55,286 nucleotides of DNA, from the NCBI GenBank assembly GCA_019637555.1, contig JAHBVK010000042.1:1-55286 (forward strand), written 5' to 3'. The first letter of the stretch is position 1. Each line of letters starts with the position of its first letter. The position numbers and the translations under genes are program-made. Under the pieces are notes generated by a model. The model searched no databases, was not told where the DNA came from, and saw only the letters and a program-made list of their open reading frames with translations. Source of the DNA: Anaerolineae bacterium (GTDB lineage Bacteria > Chloroflexota > Anaerolineae > Aggregatilineales > UBA2796). Below are positions 52,543 to 55,286 of the stretch, one piece after another.

Positions 52543-53742
52543 TTGCGCCTCCGCCAACCACCGATCCAATTGCGTTGGGTTGTTCGGATCGCTGTCCATG
52601 CCCATCTCCACCACGTAGCACAAGCCAAGCAGCCCGATCTCCGCCGGAAAGCGATCCCGATCCGCGAGGTTCATGGTCAGCAGAGGACAGCACAGCAGCG
52701 CCGACTTGAGATAACGTTGCCAATCTCCTAGATCGATCTGCTGGATCAGCGGCTTGAGCACATGATTCAGCTTGCTCTCGAAGAACATACGGCGCAGCGC
52801 CGACGGCACGTAATTATGCTCCACAACCATCTGATCACCCTCGCGCCGCCACTTGATCTGCAACCGCGCTGCCACCTCCTGTGGGTGATACATCCACGTC
52901 GCCGAGACGTTGTGGAACAGCGGTTTCGCCAGATCGAGCAGTGGGTGGTGCCTGCCGCCGAACGCCGGATCGAAGTAGATCAAGCCCTCCGACGTGAAGA
53001 ACACGTTGCCGTTATGAGCGTCACCATGTCCCACCACCGACCAGCCTTCCTGCGCTGGCGTAAGCAGTTCCCGCGCTCGATCAATCGCCGCGCCGAGCGT
53101 ACTATCGAACTCCACACCGTTGATCCGCCAGCGCAGCACTAGCAATTCCTCCCAGCCGATCACCGCATCGGGAAGCTGAAACTCTTTGCCTTCGTAGAAC
53201 TGCTGATAGCGCGTCCCTAGCCGATGATAGAACAACTGCTGTACGGGAACTTTCGATGCGTCCTGCGCTGATTGCCGCGCTAACGTCTTGGCGTAAATCT
53301 GCCACAGCAAGCGATCTGCCTCATTTTGCGCGTCAGCTAACTCCTGCTGATCGCTGCGCGTTCCCGCTTCGATCTCCCGTGCTACCTCAAACACTGATGG
53401 CGACACGATCAGATCGTAGATCAGGAACTGCTTGCCGTACTCCGTCGAAGCGAACAGCGGACGGATCACCGGATAGCCCGCCTCCGCTAGCAACGCCGCA
53501 TTGTAATACTCCCCAACGATCCCGCCCGGTTCAACGTGCGTCTTGAAGAATAATTCTCGTCCATCACGCAGCGTCAGCAGTCCATTGAAGGAATTAAGCG
53601 AGACGGCGGAGGGTCGCAGCCGCACGCCAGCTACTTCGAGGTGTGGGAATACCTCAGCAATGAACGACGCCGTCAACGATTCGGCGGTGCTGCGATCCGT
53701 GAACTGTAGACGTTGAATATGTGCGAGGCGATTATCGTCCAT
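52528..53742 (-). CDS. APH-fold phosphotransferase
   Basis: The 404-residue protein has a kinase-like fold: GLLTLRDGRELFFKTHVEPG (small lobe with Lys), the catalytic loop WSVVGHGDAHNGNVFFTSEG (His-Gly-Asp-x-His-x-x-Asn, about residue 235-255), and LIYFDPAFGGRHHPLLDLAK (metal Asp). It differs clearly from the shorter APH gene at 48792. Substrate unknown. Its last codons (Glu-Ser-Arg-Gln-stop) lie inside repeat copy C, so the C-terminus was probably changed by the repeat. Confidence 0.82.
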   Translation of the reverse strand: MDDNRLAHIQRLQFTDRSTAESLTASFIAEVFPHLEVAGVRLRPSAVSLNSFNGLLTLRDGRELFFKTHVEPGGIVGEYYNAALLAEAGYPVIRPLFASTEYGKQFLIYDLIVSPSVFEVAREIEAGTRSDQQELADAQNEADRLLWQIYAKTLARQSAQDASKVPVQQLFYHRLGTRYQQFYEGKEFQLPDAVIGWEELLVLRWRINGVEFDSTLGAAIDRARELLTPAQEGWSVVGHGDAHNGNVFFTSEGLIYFDPAFGGRHHPLLDLAKPLFHNVSATWMYHPQEVAARLQIKWRREGDQMVVEHNYVPSALRRMFFESKLNHVLKPLIQQIDLGDWQRYLKSALLCCPLLTMNLADRDRFPAEIGLLGLCYVVEMGMDSDPNNPTQLDRWLAEAQESRQ

Positions 53743-53760
53743 TGGAATCCTTGACGTGGT

Positions 53761-54022
53761 TTACCTCACCCCGTCGCTGCGCGCCACCCCTCTCCGCCTC
53801 GGAGAGGGGATTCGAGGTGTAACCTAGTTGCATTATGCGAGCGGAGTCGGTAGTTTACGAAAATCTATAACTTAATTGGTTAGCATCTTGTTTCAGCCCG
53901 GACGCTTTAGCGCCGGGAACAAGCATCTCTACTTCATCTTCGTCAAGCGAAACTCACGCCACCAACCACATCCCCTCTCTGTAAACGGACAGGGGTGGCG
54001 CGAAGCGACGGGGTGAGGTAAT
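53761..54022. mobile_element. MITE-like element with about 50-bp terminal inverted repeats
   Basis: The left arm TTACCTCACCCCGTCGCTGC and following bases up to about 53812 match the inverse of 53970-54021, which ends GCGACGGGGTGAGGTAA. Over about 50 bases I count roughly eight mismatches. Each arm contains an inner CCCCTCTC palindrome. The interior (53813-53968) has no ORF but has a CCCGGaCGCT/AGCGCCGGG hairpin at 53897-53917. It fills the space between the APH-like gene and hisD. No transposase is present, so it would be a non-autonomous element. Confidence 0.6.
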
Positions 54023-54030
54023 CCGTGATG

Positions 54031-55286
54031 TCACTCACCGATAATCTCATCCCGCTTCCGAATCGCCATCGCGTGCGCGGGGAAGCCCTCGTAATCCGCC
54101 AGCGTTGTCGTCGTCTCACGCAGCGCCTTATAGCCTTCCCGATTCAGATACCCGATGCCGCTGCGCTTGAGGAAATCCCACACGCTGACCGAGGAGAACG
54201 AACGTGCGAATCCACCCGTTGGCAGGATCGCGTTCAAGCCCAGACAGTAATTGCTGATCGGGATCGGCGTGAAGGGTCCGAGCAGAATTTCGCCCGCGTT
54301 CTGGATGCGATTGACTGTACTGAACGGATCTTCGGTCAGGATTTCCAGATGTTCCGGCGCATACTCATTCACGAAATCTATGCTGGCTGCCAAGCTATCT
54401 GTAAGCAGGATACCACCATAGCTGCCGAGTCCATCCATCACGAACTTGCGTCGCCATTCCGGTAACTCCGCGATGTAGGTGGGCAGCGCTTCTAAGACCG
54501 CGTTCGCCACCTCGCGGCTGTGCGTCACCAGCAGCGCCGCCGATTCCGATCCGTGTTCCGCTTCTACCAGCAGATCGAGCGCTGCCAGTCGCGGATCAGC
54601 TTTTTCGTCGCACAGGATGATCGACTCGCTAGGACCTGCTGGCAACCCGACATCAACCACGCCATAGAGCAAGCGTTTCGCCGCCGAAACGTAACTGCTG
54701 CCCGGACCAACGATCTTGCTGACTTTGGGTAACGTTTGCGTGCCGAACGCCAGCCCTGCCACCGCCTGCATCCCACCGACGGCGTAGACTTGATCGACGC
54801 CCGCCACCGACGCGGCAACCAGCGAGGCGGCGTCTGCCTTGCCCTGCGGATTCGGCGGCGTAACCACTACGATCTTCGGCACACCAGCGATCCGTGCGGG
54901 CGTGGAGAGCATCAACATGACTGAAGGGAAACTGCCCTTGCCGCGCGGCACATACAATCCAGCGCTGGCGACAGGCGTGATCTTCTCGCCCGCCATGATC
55001 CCCGGCTTGATCTCCATGAACCACATTGGTTCGGGCATCTGCTCCTCGTGGAATCGGCGGATGTTGTCGTGCGCGTCGCGGATCGCCTTGACCACTTCCT
55101 CGCCTACTTCCGCAAATGCCTGCTCGGTATCGGCGGCAGTGGCGGTCAGATTGGCGGCAGTGTAATTGGGTGCGTCGAACTGGCGGGTGAACTCTACCAG
55201 CGCGTCATCGCCGTTTTGCCGCACGCCATCGATCACTTTTTGAGCGTTGGGCAGCAGCGCAGAAATATCTTGCTCGGCACGGCGCA
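54031..55286 (-). CDS. hisD: HisD-family zinc dehydrogenase, 5' end cut by window edge
   Basis: At least 418 residues, reading leftward from the right edge of the window with no start codon visible inside. The fold is histidinol-dehydrogenase-like: VASAGLYVPRGKGSFPSVML, IVVVTPPNPQGKA, QVYAVGGMQAVAGLAFGTQT, KIVGPGSSYVSAAKRL, AGPSESIILCDEKAD, and the catalytic Glu-His in YAPEHLEIL. Some hallmarks differ: VGPGN reads VGPGS, the zinc ligand in QAEHD reads EAEHG, and GDYAAGTNH reads SNYCLGLNA. The canonical role is NAD-dependent oxidation of histidinol to histidine, but these changes allow a related alcohol substrate. It is on the opposite strand from hisG. Confidence 0.8.
   Translation of the reverse strand, partial: RRAEQDISALLPNAQKVIDGVRQNGDDALVEFTRQFDAPNYTAANLTATAADTEQAFAEVGEEVVKAIRDAHDNIRRFHEEQMPEPMWFMEIKPGIMAGEKITPVASAGLYVPRGKGSFPSVMLMLSTPARIAGVPKIVVVTPPNPQGKADAASLVAASVAGVDQVYAVGGMQAVAGLAFGTQTLPKVSKIVGPGSSYVSAAKRLLYGVVDVGLPAGPSESIILCDEKADPRLAALDLLVEAEHGSESAALLVTHSREVANAVLEALPTYIAELPEWRRKFVMDGLGSYGGILLTDSLAASIDFVNEYAPEHLEILTEDPFSTVNRIQNAGEILLGPFTPIPISNYCLGLNAILPTGGFARSFSSVSVWDFLKRSGIGYLNREGYKALRETTTTLADYEGFPAHAMAIRKRDEIIGE

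Overview
The window looks like a chromosomal segment of a Chloroflexota (Chloroflexi)-type bacterium. The support is indirect: many Thr/Pro-rich secreted or membrane-anchored proteins, an STPK-type kinase with an extracytoplasmic jelly-roll domain, a very large secreted alpha-2-macroglobulin, a divergent HisRS-like HisZ, a MurA with Asp in place of the catalytic Cys, and dispersed palindromic intergenic repeats. No 16S or ribosomal gene is present, so the phylum call is an inference. GC content is mostly near 60%, dropping to about 40% (hand counts on sampled lines) in the first 1.4 kb and in 43.0-44.9 kb, which marks these as probable accessory DNA.

Layout. 1-1.4 kb: the tail of a formylglycine-generating-enzyme-like protein, a hypothetical gene and a DUF5984 gene. 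1.6-7.3 kb: a molybdenum hydroxylase operon on the minus strand (cyclase-family hydrolase, FAD subunit, 2Fe-2S subunit and a molybdopterin subunit encoded as two proteins, in the order ndhF-S-L-M), followed by an EthD-domain gene and transcribed away from an XRE-cupin regulator. The shared promoter region carries TTCACT/AGTGAA palindromes. 7.4-9.1 kb: tRNA-Gly(GCC) and mtnK. 9.4-15.4 kb: a signalling island with a DUF574 methyltransferase, a free-standing sensor domain, a HisKA_2 kinase sharing that domain, its response regulator, and a convergent hybrid kinase. 15.8-24.8 kb: an ornithine-cyclodeaminase-family enzyme, secreted or membrane proteins, an SGNH hydrolase, murA overlapping a SAM hydrolase, and a Ser/Thr kinase. 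24.9-31.3 kb: the alpha-2-macroglobulin. 31.4-36.4 kb: rnhB, a GT4/Wzz-like polysaccharide pair, fabH, and an ECF sigma factor with a possible membrane anti-sigma partner.

36.5-48.0 kb is the most unusual part. A Hsp70-like gene, a xylulokinase-like gene, and the exonuclease and ligase genes of the four-gene ligase-associated DNA repair operon (exonuclease, ATP-dependent ligase, Lhr-like helicase, PdeM phosphoesterase) are all interrupted by frameshifts. A decayed, AT-rich restriction-modification pair lies exactly between ligase and helicase. The helicase reading frame has no usable start codon ahead of its conserved N-terminus, as expected if the cassette landed on it. 48.0-55.3 kb: endonuclease III, two APH-fold kinases, hisZ-like and hisG, a MITE-like inverted-repeat element, and a hisD-family gene with swapped zinc ligands that runs off the right edge.

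A 53-bp two-hairpin repeat occurs three times (about 1994, 34015 and 52489), each time against the 3' end of a minus-strand gene. All domain assignments were made by eye from motifs; no database search was run.
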